Program-made: the position numbers and the translations under genes
Part shown: piece after piece, positions 23,701-32,700 of the stretch
How the letters are laid out: each line of letters starts with the position of its first letter
Numbering within the stretch: position 1 is the stretch's first letter
The notes under the pieces: model-generated
Database searches by the model: none
Seen by the model: only the letters and a program-made list of their open reading frames with translations
What the model was told of the DNA's origin: nothing
Source of the DNA: Liolophura sinensis
Lineage: Eukaryota > Mollusca > Polyplacophora > Chitonida > Chitonidae
Direction: 5' to 3'
DNA length: 64,000 nt
NCBI RefSeq assembly: GCF_032854445.1
Contig: NC_088303.1
Coordinates: 31,351,265 to 31,415,264, forward strand

Positions 23701-24525
23701 AATCAATCAAAAGGAGAGGTTCTCTCTCACCAGTGCAGTCGGGTGAGTTCCTCGAGCTCAGCCCTGCTCCCAACACAATATTGAATCAAAAGGAAAATGC
23801 CTCTGAAACCAATCTTCTTGTAACATGATTGGGTGATACTGCTTGGCCAAGATGGCAACGTTAACAGAAAATAATTTCGCCAAACTGAAATTATGTTCGC
23901 AAAATGGCAATTGGTAGCCTTAGCACAGAATGATACTTTATCACGCTCAGACAGTTTTTAATTATTTCATCATTCAAAATGCATATACATGTATATATAA
24001 ATAATTGAATGCATGAGCTGAATGGACCTTGAAACGGACTGTTTTCAGCAAAAAGGATGGATGTGACATCAGTGATACCCTCTGGGTCACTACAGACCAG
24101 CGGAAAATATATTTGAAGTGATTTTACTTGCTTGGAAAACTTTTTTAAAAATAATTCGCACTGTATTCCTAGACAGTGTTCAGTGGTCTGTCATCTGATA
24201 CATACTTTACTTTTGTGTTTTCATTGCCTTTATGTGTATATGCATCAGTACTCAAAATATTCATTTGTAAGATATTTGTGTTATTGTAACAGATTCTTGG
24301 ATATGATTTCTTATGTTGGGATCTTGTGTTGATTTTAGTGTACGAATCACCACTGCCCGCTTCCCTGTTCCTTCTGTGTGTAAAACAGACCAGATAGACG
24401 ATTGGTTCAACAGCTTGGCAGAATGCTTACACTGGAACGTCCGCAAATCTCAACTGCCCTTGTCATCGAGAAACAGCACGGGAACATTGGATTCTGACAG
24501 CGAATCAAACCATAGCAATCGGTGA
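6099..24525 (+). CDS. NADK: NAD kinase (NADK), multi-exon gene, long form
   Basis: NAD kinase phosphorylates NAD+ to NADP+ using ATP; the animal NADK family is cytosolic. Coding exons by splice sites and phase: 6099-7195, 12876-13005, 14795-14903, 15694-15776, 18519-18621, 19675-19793, 20241-20340, 21393-21550, 22565-22647, 24339-24525. The joined length is 2169 bases, or 722 residues. The shared part matches vertebrate NADK closely: IQDPASQ start, the GGDG nucleotide-binding motif in exon 15694-15776, [13 protein letters not shown], the NEVVIDRG motif in 20241-20340, STPTGSTAY in 21393-21550, [14 protein letters not shown], and a C-terminal LHWNVRK. The region between LRSRLK and NEVVIDRG is shorter than in the human protein. 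The gene identity is secure. The long first exon is less certain and is described separately. An alternative short first exon would give 383 residues, against roughly 446 in human. Confidence 0.93.
6786..7025 (+). repeat. 30-base coding minisatellite in the NADK long first exon
   Basis: Eight head-to-tail 30-base units begin at 6786, 6816, 6846, 6876, 6906, 6936, 6966 and 6996. Each encodes ten residues of the pattern D-x-x-T-I-N-T-P-T-H. The unit length keeps the frame. Weaker related units can be seen before the array (segments such as [10 protein letters not shown]), so the whole region may have grown from one short motif. Confidence 0.9.
7277..7505 (+). mobile_element. MITE family 1, full-length copy
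   Basis: The element starts near TACTGTAATTCTTCAACC and ends GGTTGAGGAATTAGGGTA. These ends are inverted repeats of about 18 bases with TA at the outer edge. It is about 229 bases with no open frame. It lies just inside the intron after the NADK long first exon. The TA edges fit a Tc1/mariner-type origin, but this is only an inference. Confidence 0.75.
8090..8610. repeat. Degenerate tandem array, CCCTGTCATGGT motif
   Basis: Over 25 copies of a roughly 15-base motif (GCCCTGTCATGGTTC and variants) form irregular larger units with GCTGTTACTGTGCC. Several overlapping open frames arise from it in all three frames, which is typical of a repeat rather than a gene. Confidence 0.85.
8977..9120 (+). 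mobile_element. SINE-A, 3' half
   Basis: Matches the SINE-A body: CTGCCAGCAACTTGCGGATG, GTTCCCTCCCACCATAATGC, GGCCGCCATCGTAT, ACGGCGTAAAACACCGATG, then an AAATAAAT tail. The tRNA-like head is missing. Confidence 0.85.
9730..9787. repeat. AT microsatellite
   Basis: A TA dinucleotide run of about 58 bases with one interruption. Confidence 0.95.
10225..10499 (+). promoter_or_regulatory. Candidate promoter / 5' UTR of the NADK short form
   Basis: A C-rich stretch containing CCGCCCCCGATCCCC at about 10230-10244 stands out from AT-rich surroundings and resembles an Sp1-type GC box. It precedes the short first exon by about 260 bases. No clear TATA box was seen. This is an inference from position and composition only. 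Confidence 0.25.
10500..10579 (+). CDS. NADK: NADK short alternative first coding exon
   Basis: ATG at 10500 follows an in-frame TAG at 10485-10487 and encodes about 27 residues ([20 protein letters not shown] and onward). It ends at GG|GTAAGG (GT at 10580-10581) in phase 2, the same phase as the long first exon, so GG plus C gives Gly and the frame runs directly into [15 protein letters not shown]-box-like stretch lies near 10229-10244, about 260 bases upstream. The resulting protein of 383 residues is close to the kinase core length. Several animal NADK genes use alternative first exons, so this is plausible, but no transcript was available. Confidence 0.6.
11758..11792. repeat. AT microsatellite
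   Basis: A TA dinucleotide run in the NADK first intron. Confidence 0.9.
11930..12840. repeat. 39-base minisatellite, split by a MITE
   Basis: The core at 12525-12840 has about eight good units of 39 bases with TTTTTGTGTAACTTTTACAT and CAGTAGTTATGTACATATG. Decayed units (ATGTATTTTTGTGTAAC, ACATCAGTA) continue leftward to about 11930, on the far side of a MITE at 12298-12510. The array abuts the acceptor of NADK exon 12876-13005. Confidence 0.8.
12298..12510. mobile_element. MITE family 1 subtype, inserted in the 39-base array
   Basis: The left end TACCCTAATTCTTCAATC and right end GGTTGAAGATTTACAATA are inverted repeats of the family-1 type. The inner sequence differs from other copies (GTCGACC and GTCGACAC near the two ends of a central block). 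Array units resume on both sides. Confidence 0.65.
12876..24525 (+). CDS. NADK: NADK shared catalytic exons (exons 2-10)
   Basis: These nine exons carry the whole kinase domain and are used whichever first exon is chosen. Every donor is GT and every acceptor AG, and phases run 2,0,1,0,1,0,1,0,2 at successive joins starting with the first-exon join. In short-form numbering, GGDG is at about residues 121-124, NE at 211-212 and GSTAY at 250-254. These are the diagnostic NAD kinase motifs for nucleotide and metal binding. The stop TGA is at 24523-24525, after a serine-rich tail ([10 protein letters not shown]). Introns hold a SINE-A insertion, two minisatellites (42 and 54 base units) and MITEs, none of which disturbs the exons. 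Confidence 0.95.
13675..13803 (+). mobile_element. SINE-A, 3' half
   Basis: AACCTGCGGATGGTCGTGGG, CCCAGGCTCTGCCC, TCCTCCCACTGGCTGCCGTT, TTCTTGAGTAGG and a final AAATAAATAAAC match SINE-A. Confidence 0.8.
14169..14189. repeat. GT microsatellite
   Basis: A short GT dinucleotide run. Confidence 0.9.
14245..14452 (+). mobile_element. SINE-A, nearly complete body
   Basis: Begins in the tRNA-like part (ACCAATGCGGTTGCTGTGAG, GTTCCAGCCC as a decayed B box), then TGTCAGCAAGCTGCAGG, GTCTGCCCAGTTTCCTCC, CCATAATGCTGGAC, TTCTTGAGTGTGGCGTAAAC and AAATAAATAAAT. It lies in the NADK intron before 14795. Confidence 0.85.
15065..15290 (+). mobile_element. MITE family 1 copy
   Basis: Shares with 7277-7505 the TTCACATGTTTGCAA, ACTGATAAATTACAT, GAAACTGGCCAATCCAT and AAAATCAAATGAAAAATG blocks, and ends GGTTGAGGAATTAAGGTA. 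Confidence 0.75.
15935..16605. repeat. 42-base minisatellite in a NADK intron
   Basis: About 15 units of the type GTTATGAAGTGGCCAAAGCC, then ACAGAAAGTGTCTTGTCTCC. From about 16215 two variants alternate (CACAGAAAGTGTC and CTCAGAAATTGCC), giving a partial 84-base higher-order pattern. The unit is 14 codons long, so long open frames appear. They lack splice support and lie inside a confirmed NADK intron (15777-18518). Confidence 0.9.
16985..17152 (+). mobile_element. SINE-A, body and tail
   Basis: CAGCAACCTGCGGATCGTTG, GGGCTCTGTCCAGTTTCCTC, CCATAATGCTGGTTGCCGTC, TTCTTGAGTACGGCGTAAAA and AAATAAATC/AAATAAATA. Confidence 0.88.
19189..19402 (-). mobile_element. MITE family 1 copy, reverse orientation
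   Basis: Ends TACCCTAATTCCTCAACC and GGTTGAAGGATTACAGTA are inverted repeats. The interior is the reverse complement of the 7277 and 15065 copies. Confidence 0.78.
22178..22325 (-). mobile_element. SINE-A, reverse orientation
   Basis: Starts with TTTATTTATTTATTTGATTG, then GTGTTTTGCGCTGTAC, GAATATTTCACTTGTACGAC and AAACTGGGCAGAGCCCGGGG: the SINE-A 3' half reversed. Confidence 0.85.
22788..22920 (-). mobile_element. SINE-A, reverse orientation, next to a minisatellite
   Basis: TTTATTTATTTATTTATTCA, CAGAATATTTCATTTGTACA and GGAAACTGGGCAGAGCATGG match the reversed SINE-A tail. It abuts the 54-base array at 22928. Confidence 0.8.
22928..23360. repeat. 54-base minisatellite in a NADK intron, eight copies
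   Basis: Units begin GTCAAGATGGATGCTGATTG at 22928, 22982 and on in 54-base steps to about 23360, with few differences, implying recent growth. The unit is 18 codons, so an open frame runs through it. It lies in NADK intron 22648-24338 and is not supported as coding. Confidence 0.92.
23570..23928. mobile_element. Inverted-repeat element (MITE-like) in a NADK intron
   Basis: Left edge CTGTGCTAACGCTAGCC and right edge GGTAGCCTTAGCACAG are near-perfect inverted copies. Inner pairs (GCCATTTTGGC / GCAAAATGGCA; GGTCAAATTT / AATTTCGCC) extend the symmetry. No target duplication was found, so the boundaries are approximate. Confidence 0.5.
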
Positions 24526-24924
24526 CCGAGTACTGGAACTCTTCTTGTGTTTATATACTGGTTAGCTCAACACTTTTATACGCCAGGGTCCATCTGTTGG
24601 CTGTATTTTATTTTTACAATTCATGTTATGAAATAGAGACATTTTTTTTTACCCATATGAAATTATTCAGCGGGATTTTGTTACTTGCTCTACTGACAAG
24701 TTTTCACACTTTGTACTTTATTATATTTTGAGGGAGTCAGTAATGTTCAGTTTTTCTAATATGTTTCCATAAAGAAATTATTATGTCGAATACACAAAAG
24801 CTATATAGTATATTTTAAATTGAGTATTCATTTTTGCATAAATTTCATGTGGAAAACACTCTGCTTTGTGTGGGCACTTGTAGGTTGAATAGATGCACAC
24901 CTTATACATATAAATGTACATGTA

Positions 24925-24953
24925 TGTATATATATTTATATATATATATATAA
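24925..24953. repeat. AT microsatellite
   Basis: An interrupted TA run in the NADK 3' flank. Confidence 0.85.
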
Positions 24954-25009
24954 CACTATTACATAGACATAATGATGGTTAATGTGCCTACTTTTCAGCT
25001 GCTAGGAGG

Positions 25010-25295
25010 AAACTGCAGGTTTGAGTTCAGGCGGGTGTAAGTTCAAACCTGGCTTGTGGATTTCCCCGCTCTCACTCTTTGTGGGGCCTTGATGACAAAA
25101 ATTATGATTGCCAGCAATGCTAGTGTGACTTTTAACAAATATCTGGTGGTCAGTTCGTCAGGAATGTAATTGCTAAAGGTCAGTGGTTTATCATGGCATC
25201 CCGCGGTTTCCTCCACACAGAAAACTGACCACCATAGTAAGTGGAAACTTCTTGAGTGTGAGCACTAAAGAAACGGTCAAAAACATCAATAAATA
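25010..25295 (+). mobile_element. SINE-D (tRNA-derived), copy 1
   Basis: A B-box-like AAGTTCAAACC near 25050 is followed by CCGCTCTCACTCTTTGTGGG, GGCCTTGATGACA, AAAGGTCAGTGGTTTATC, AAAACTGACCACCATA, TTCTTGAGTG and AATAAATAA. A second copy lies at 40160-40475. The tail resembles that of SINE-A, so the two families may share a 3' end. Confidence 0.7.
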
Positions 25296-26214
25296 AGCAT
25301 AGACATAATGCTTTGTTACATGTGACAAAGGCTAAGGTCATAGTTTTAGGTAGTTACTGGAAAATCTTCCATGTACACTATTATTCAAGATATTCCATTT
25401 TATGGACTATGATAATTAAATGTCCCCTGATGGATGTTTATATAAACTAATTAATGTTGGCTTTCTGTTTGATTGCACTTTATTGACTGAAAGAAGCATT
25501 GATTGGTATCCTAAGGCATTAAACCAATTCAGTGATTTACTGGGGAAAAAATACCGCAGTGACTAGAAATATTTGACCTAAATGTCAGCCCCTGTCGCTA
25601 ACAAAGAACTTGCCTGCCACGAGAACACCTGACGTGACTGGTTTTAACAAGAGCTGACAGTGGCTTGAGGATTTCCCGACAAGTCACACCTGTATTTTTT
25701 ATCCATGATTTAAAAAGGGAGAAATTATCAAGCCAGAGTTGTTAAAAACCTGTAAATTCCAAAACTGTCTCAAAGCATTGATCCCATCGGACATGCATGC
25801 TAGCCACCCCTTCTCCAGTTGTTTGAAGTTTGAAGATTGATGTTGTCCGTTCACAGCCCCATAAGTAAATATAGCAAAAAAGGTTCACTCTCGCTTTAGC
25901 TGTAGAAGTGGAAAGTGATGTATAATTCTCCGACACTTAATTTACTCGATCTAGAGGCTTGCGATCACTGACAACTGCTGATTTGCAAGTTATTCCAAGT
26001 TAAGCAAATTTTTTGCGACTGGAACCATCCACTTGTACCCAATTCCGTCAATCTATGTGTTCTTGCATCAAATTGGCCCAAATTTTGCTTGTGATTACAA
26101 GGTTTTTTCGTGAAACGTTATGATATGATAAGTGTTACGTGAGTACATGTAGATCAACTTCTGAGTTGTACCAAGTTGCTTAAAATCGGAAGTCAACCTA
26201 TGCCCAGCTTTAGG

Positions 26215-26475
26215 ACTTTTTTAAAATGGTAGATGTATCAACTGATAAAAATAGTTACTGTAATTACCATTTTTTAAAATGGTAGATGTATCAACTGATA
26301 AAAATAGTTACTGTAGTTACCATTTTTTAAAATGGTAGATGTATCAACTGATAAAAATAGTTACTGTAGTTACCATTTTTTAAAATGGTAGATGTATCAA
26401 CTGATAAAAATAGTTACTGTAGTTACCATTTTTTAAAATGGTAGATGTATCAACTGATAAAAATAGTTACCGCAG
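26215..26475. repeat. 53-base tandem repeat containing a palindrome, five copies
   Basis: Five almost identical 53-base units (TTAAAATGGTAGATGTATCA, ACTGATAAAAATAGTTACTG). Each junction reads TACCATTTTTTAAAATGGTA, a near-perfect inverted repeat that could form a hairpin. Confidence 0.93.
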
Positions 26476-26904
26476 CAAGTTAGTGAAGGGCATTATCGGA
26501 GACAAGGTCCGTTCAGCTGGTATGTAATTATGTTGTGTTTCTTGTGACTTTTTTAGTACTTTCATAATAGGTTACTTGTATCATATGTACTTTAGCAATG
26601 GTGAAGATGAAAGGTTGCTTATTTGTAATAAATATTTGACTTGTTGTTTTGGTGCTTGTCATGATGACTAACCTGTTAGTTGTATAATCCTGCAGTTCAT
26701 GACAAGTACACATATTCACCTGGGCATAATAAGAATACTGTCAGTTGTTAATGTTATGGATGTTTTCTTTTTTGTGTTTTTTTATTTTCAATTTTACTGA
26801 TTGTTATTGTTTTATGAATTGGGAAAGCAGACATATACCTTGTTGTGTTCACAACTTTTTTTTTCTTTGTATTGCTTAGGCGATACCAATTTTATTTTTG
26901 TTTT

Positions 26905-27200
26905 ATGGGCAAGACAACAGTTGAAAAACCCAAGAATGCAGTAAAAATCAACCTTTTAATTTTGTCCGATGTTGAATACTTTTTATGACTTTTTGTTTTT
27001 CAAGGCTTTCTGATCATACAAATATATATTTGACAGAAAAAAATTGCTGGGACAGCCACATTTCCCACAAATTAGACCATTTTACGTTCTGTTTTTATTT
27101 TTATACCCTAGCTCTGGTAACATTGGGAAAAGATTTTATTCTGCCTGTAAAACTAATATAAATTGGTGTGGCCTGAAAGCTGTTCATTGTATTAACAGAT
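26905..27200. repeat. Interspersed repeat, copy 2 of 2
   Basis: Pairs with 222-520 (AATTGCTGGGACAG, CACATTTCCCACAAATTAGA, TTGGTGTGGCCTGAAAGC). Class not identified. Confidence 0.6.
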
Positions 27201-27926
27201 TCGTTTTTGTCTCTCTCACCCCACGCTGTAATATGCACAGATTAGCCTGTTAGCTGGCCCACATAGCAGTGGTTTTGTAATACAATCTGTCTTGTGTGAG
27301 TCTTTCATATGTTGTGTTGAATATAGCATTTATTCAAATTTTGTTTGGGTTTTTATCACTTTACAGGTAATCATTCACTGGCATAGGAATGAATGTGAAA
27401 AACAAAATAATGTACAGTCAATTCCTGAAAGATCATTTAAAACATGCGAACTTGTGGTGTGAAAAGAAAATGTCAGATTGCTTGCAGATGTGTGATATTT
27501 TACATAACTAATTATAGCAATACTGTGGCATACTGTATTTATAGGAGCCCTTTGAGTACGTGGCATCAGTGGTGTACAGAAGCCATGATGTGACTATTTT
27601 ATGAGATAAAGTGGGGGGTGGGGAGATCTCAAGTCTCATAGGAGTCTGTTCACAAAGAGTTCTTTCCCTTTGAATTCTTTTTTCATCTGGTAAATGTACA
27701 TGTAGCAAGCTCTTGTGATTTTTCAAGCATTTCATGTTTCCTTTGTGACCATAATAAAGCCTCTTACAATACCATTGTATGTGCTAACTTGTGAGGCCAC
27801 ATTCGTTGTATCATTCAATTTCAAATTATATAAACACATTGAATTTATATTTATTCATACAACTCTTGTTTGTTTTCATTTTCTAATTTGCAAGTAATTA
27901 TATGAGAGTAATTAATAAATATCCTT

Positions 27927-28210
27927 TTTGACCGCTTCGTTGGTCTAGTGGTTAGGGAGACCCGGGATCAAACCTGGGTCGGGTCATATCAAAGACATTA
28001 AAAATGGTACTTGTTGTTGCCCCGCTTGGCACTCAGCACTGAGAGGTTAGAGCATGGAAACAGGACTAGTTGGCTCGGTGTCAGTATAATGTGAATGTGG
28101 AGGGTGTCAGGTCTGGTGTCAGCATGATACTTCAGTGGTGGCAGCACTTTGGTGGCATGGACCATGGACTCTCTCTGCCACAAGAAGACACAGTGTTTGT
28201 TCACACAGCA
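27927..28210 (+). mobile_element. SINE-B (tRNA-derived), near full length
   Basis: The tRNA-like head has an A-box-like TTGGTCTAGTGGTTAGGG and a B-box-like GGGATCAAACCTGGG. The body holds AATGGTACTTGTTG, TTGGCACTCAGCACTGAGAG, GTCAGTATAATGTGAATG, GATACTTCAGTGGTGGCAGC and CCACAAGAAGACACAGTG. Reverse copies lie at 45455 and 59178. Confidence 0.85.
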
Positions 28211-28939
28211 AATGACTCATCAAAAATCATATGACTGCAAAACTGTTAAGTACAATGTCAACCCCAATAATTCATTCATTCCTTTATATGAACATTTAGT
28301 ACTGTTGTTCTTGTCCCAGTATGAACCTTTACTTACCTCTGTATGAACCTTGAATTTCCCCTTGATTAATCTTCGCTTTGCCTTGTATGAACCTTTATTT
28401 AACTCTCTATCAACTTTCAATCACCAAACAATCACCAAACGAGAGGGTGGGGAGTGGGTCCTGCATTTATTCGATTTCACAACAAAATTTGTGAATAAAA
28501 ATTTCTGGCTCCCTGTAAAAATGTAAGTGAAAGTAATATTTTTGTAACACACGACATAGCATTTTAAAAGGGCTTTAACCTGCAAACTGTGACACACAAA
28601 GTTGTAAATCTTTTGAAAGGTGACATTGAATTTTGATTCCGTCAAGGTTTTGTGTCAACTCTTATTTCAGTCTAGTACAACAGCCATCCATACCACCCAC
28701 CCCCCACCCCACCGACCGCCATCCCCCCAGTCGAAATGATATGATGTCCGGCACTGCCGCCACAAAATACCGGTACTGATGAGCAAATCCAGCAGGGGCT
28801 TCAAGTCTGTAACCACAGCAATTAACTAGGTTACTTTTACAACACTCCGTCTAGGCCAAACTCCGTTATTTCCTCTGACTGTAAACTCTGACTGTGGTCA
28901 TATATTGAAGTGAAATGTTGGTACAGGGGATAAAATAAA

Positions 28940-29220
28940 ATCACGCCAGCATGGTGTAATGATCCAGGAACTTCTGACCAATGCGGTCGTTGTGAGCTCC
29001 TGCCGGCTTCCTCTTCAGCCATACGTGGGAAGGCCTGCCAACAACCTGTGGATGGTCATGTGTTTTTCCCGGTTTCCTCCCACCATAATGATGGCTGCTG
29101 TCATGCAAGTAAAATATTTTTGAGTACTTTGTAAAATTTGTAGATACCCCCACTCTCACTGCTTGGGGCCTTGGTAACAATGAGCAATCTACAACATTTT
29201 GAAGACATGCACTTACGACC
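28940..29220 (+). mobile_element. SINE-A body followed by a SINE-D-like segment
   Basis: TGACCAATGCGGTCGTTGTG, GAGCTCCTGCCGGCTTCCTC, GGGAAGGCCTGCCAACAACC, TTTCCTCCCACCATAATGAT and TTTTTGAGTACTTTGTAAAA are SINE-A. From about 29145, CCCCACTCTCACTGCTTGGG and GCCTTGGTAACAATGA resemble the middle of SINE-D. Confidence 0.75.
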
Positions 29221-29540
29221 CCCCAAACCAATGTGGTTTTATATCCATAGGTGATAGAACCAGAGGTAGGGGCCTTAGCCCTTGGTGAATTAATGTTTTG
29301 TTGATGTGTCGTAGCAGATCAATACAGTCCAATTGTTATCGTAATGAAGAGACCTACATATAAACCCATTTTATCCCAACAGCACTGGGAATCAAAATTG
29401 CCTATTAAGGTTGATAAATGTATTTTGCTACAAATTAAATAAAGATTAATAGAAACATTACGTGTCATTATAAACATAAGCGTACACTTTTGGTTCAGGT
29501 TGGCTTGTTTTTGGTAATAATAGACAAGGGGAGATAACGC

Positions 29541-29766
29541 TCAACGTCTTACAATTTCAACCAATCGGAACTGGCCGATGTGTGCAGTGCGGGGTACTAT
29601 TGTCGGTGTTGTTGTCACATGCTCCAACACGGAAGATACACCGTGCAGTATACGACCTACAACAAGTCTCTTAATTAGAGATGATTCTTTAAATTGCGAC
29701 AACGTATACACTCTCCAGAACTGAATCATTAACAATTTGTTCCTTTGAAAGCAGCATTCATCTGAA
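29541..29766 (+). promoter_or_regulatory. M6PR promoter / 5' UTR candidate with CCAAT box
   Basis: A CCAAT motif lies at 29561-29565, within CCAATCGGAACTGGCCGATG, about 200 bases before the M6PR start codon. The stretch is richer in CpG than its surroundings. No TATA box was identified. The transcription start was not located. Confidence 0.35.
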
Positions 29767-32700
29767 ATGGCGCTGGGAGTTACGAGGAGTTTGTTGGCGG
29801 ATGGAGCAATGTTGAGAAGGATGATGTGGATTTTGATGGCACTGGTGACTTTTTGTATGTCTCTCACATCAGCTGACACTGAGCCACAGTGTGCATTCCC
29901 AAATCATAAAACGCCGCCTAATCTCAGTAATATTAAACCATTAATGGGCCAGAGGTAGGTGTGATTTTGAATGTCTTTAAATTTAAAGTTTCTGGTGAGC
30001 TGCATTGGCGGTTGTTGATAAAGAGAAGAAATGGAAGACGCTTCTGCGCTGTGTTATATACTCAAGTCGCATGATGTGGCTCATCAGCAGACCTAATGAT
30101 GCACTGACGTGCCCAGCATTACGGAACCACACTGATCAACGACGTTCAACCATAGGGCCAAAAACATCCTTGCTTATCAACTGTAGAACATTTGGTATTT
30201 AGTTTTAAACGATGTTATTTTGTTTTTCCTTCTGTAAAGGAGCTTCCCATAAATACTTCTTTGGGATGATCGGTAGTTGCCACTTCTATACTGTGTGACA
30301 TTGGGATTCTGGCTGGAAATCTCATGCACTATTCTGAATATGTTAAGACATTTTCGTTTCATGCCACGGGAAATTGATTATTATGTGAGATTTCAAACAT
30401 AGCGGAGTGGCACAGAAGTAAAAAAGCACAGATCCTTTATTCGGTCTATCTAGATGGGCTGTAGTGAAGTTGTGCCTCCTGTCGGCAGTGGAGGGACTAG
30501 AATTTACTCTACCTGTTGACCGGGACATAAATATTGATTTTCTGTTGATCAGTAAACAAATCTTCCAGATTAGAGTAAAAATTAGGATAATACGATGCCA
30601 AATAGGGTCTAATCTAAAGATTATTGTGATATACCCAGGAAAGAGTGACCTACCTGGTAGGGTGGCACATTGCTGGGCATGGTCTCACCTTCATGTGTGA
30701 AGGTGTATGCATACTCTGTTTGCAAATAGACCTTGCATGTCTCTGGTACTTTTGCTAATATTAATCACTGCTGACTTAATTCAAATCAAATGTTCACACA
30801 TTTTCAGTCAAAGTCGATTTGGTCATACTTACCCCCGTCAGGTATTGTTGACATGTGCATACCTGTATATTATCACAGGACTCATGCCTGTTCCATAAGA
30901 TTACCTTGAACACGTTTGTACTTGCTGTGTAATAATGCTTCTAATGTGGGTTCTTTTCTGCATGATCCACATCTGTTTATCACTATACACTATTCGTGAT
31001 GATGACAGTACGAAAAAAATTTTGTCTGCTCCCCACGACATATATCGCTTCTGGGCACTGCCATTGTGAGTCATTTCATTGGAGTGGCACTGAAAATGCC
31101 TAGTTATTCTGACAGGAAGTGGTCAGTAATGATTTTAACCCGGGCATGCATGTGGTTAATCAGTTACCCCTCCACTCGTCCAAGAAATAGAAAACTTTCA
31201 GCTCTGTAAACATGGGAGAGAAAGAATAAAATGAAATTTTGATGCCCTGCTATAATAAAATGGCCTTGAAAAGAGATGTTTGGACACTCTCTTTAATGTT
31301 TATGGCTAAACCTCCTGCAGGTATGCGATTTTCTTCCCATCACAGAAGTAACTGTAATCATATATCAGCTGAATAATTCTTGAGTTAAACAACAATCAAA
31401 CCAAGAAAAAATAAGGATTCTGCTACACTCATAATACTACAGTGTACTTGAGCCCTCGGGCTGTCAGCAAAGTAAATGGTGGCAAAATATGATGGCTATA
31501 GTCTGCATTCCCGTGCAGCGGTACAATAAAAATATGGGCATTCGGACTGGGTTCGCATATGGATATCCCAGGCCTTTCAGTTTGACTTAGGTGAACGCCG
31601 TTTTCTCATGAACTCTCCTTCAACATCCAAGCATATGGCTGCTTTTTTGACTTCCCACACGTTGACAAGATTGAGCCCTTTTTCTTAATATGACCAAACT
31701 AATATTGAAAATGATGATATATGTAAACCTGAACATAGCTGTTAGGTTGTATGTTCTTTTGCTCAATGTATTGTATTTTTATGCGCAGGTTTAGGGTGGA
31801 GGATGAAAACAAGGAATATACTTATGATATAGGTATATGTACCACAGCTGTTGCCGACAAGGACTTCTCAGAAGCAGGCATATTGCAAACGGAAACCGCA
31901 ACTCACAAAATTCATATCATCGGGAAGTTCAAGTCTTCAGAGGTCAGGATAGGAAGTAGGTTTAGTGGTCTTGTTTTTTGACATCTTCACCCTGCTGTGT
32001 TCTCAACTGACAATGTTTGGTGTAGTTTATTGGCAACATTATCGGGCGTAGTCCCAGTTGTCATCCCGGCATCTTGTTTTGCTCTTGCCCATTCAGACCT
32101 GGGTGGGTGGATGTGCCTAGGTGTTCATGTATTGCGTAATTACGTGAACAGGAATATAAAAACGAAATGAACCAAGATTACTTGATGATTGCTAAGCATT
32201 CCCAATGATTTCACCTTTTTAAAAATGTTCAACCCTTGAAAGTATACATGCATAAGTAAGGTTTATTAAAAGGTATAAAACATGCCTCAAAAACGAAATT
32301 TTTGTATTAAAGTTTTTTTTTTTGGCACATAACCCTTGAAAGTGTACATGCATAAGTAAGGGTTATTAAAAGGTCAAAAATATGCCTCAAAAACGAAATT
32401 TTTGTGTTAAAGTTTTTTTTTTGGCACATAACCCTTGAAAGTATACATGCATAAGTAAGGGTTATTAAAAGGTCAAAAATATGCCTCAAAAACGAAATTT
32501 TTGCATATAATTTTTTTTTTTTTTTGGCACAACTTTCTTAAAAGTTCCTTAAAACGATAATCTTCTTTTAGAGTTCAGTGTGTTGTATCCTTTAAGGGCA
32601 CTAGTGGTAGCATGCAACCGAAGACATTCAGCCAGTCTGACGTGCGTGAGTGGAACTGCACGTGTTCAAATCTGGATTGTAGAACGACATCTACTTTGTA

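Larger units (their letters stand above)
24526..29540. other. NADK 3' flank and intergenic DNA before M6PR
   Basis: Holds NADK 3' UTR sequence of unknown length. Candidate AATAAA signals are at 25288 (inside a SINE-D tail) and 27753. Also present are a 53-base palindromic array, SINE-B and SINE-A copies and an interspersed repeat. No coding segment was recognised. Confidence 0.6.

Noticed and set aside
27927-28000. tRNA gene
   Set aside because: The tRNA-like head continues into the SINE-B body and lacks a proper anticodon arm.
29541-29879. Minus-strand 112-codon frame over the M6PR start
   Set aside because: Overlaps a confirmed signal-peptide exon; no recognisable domain.
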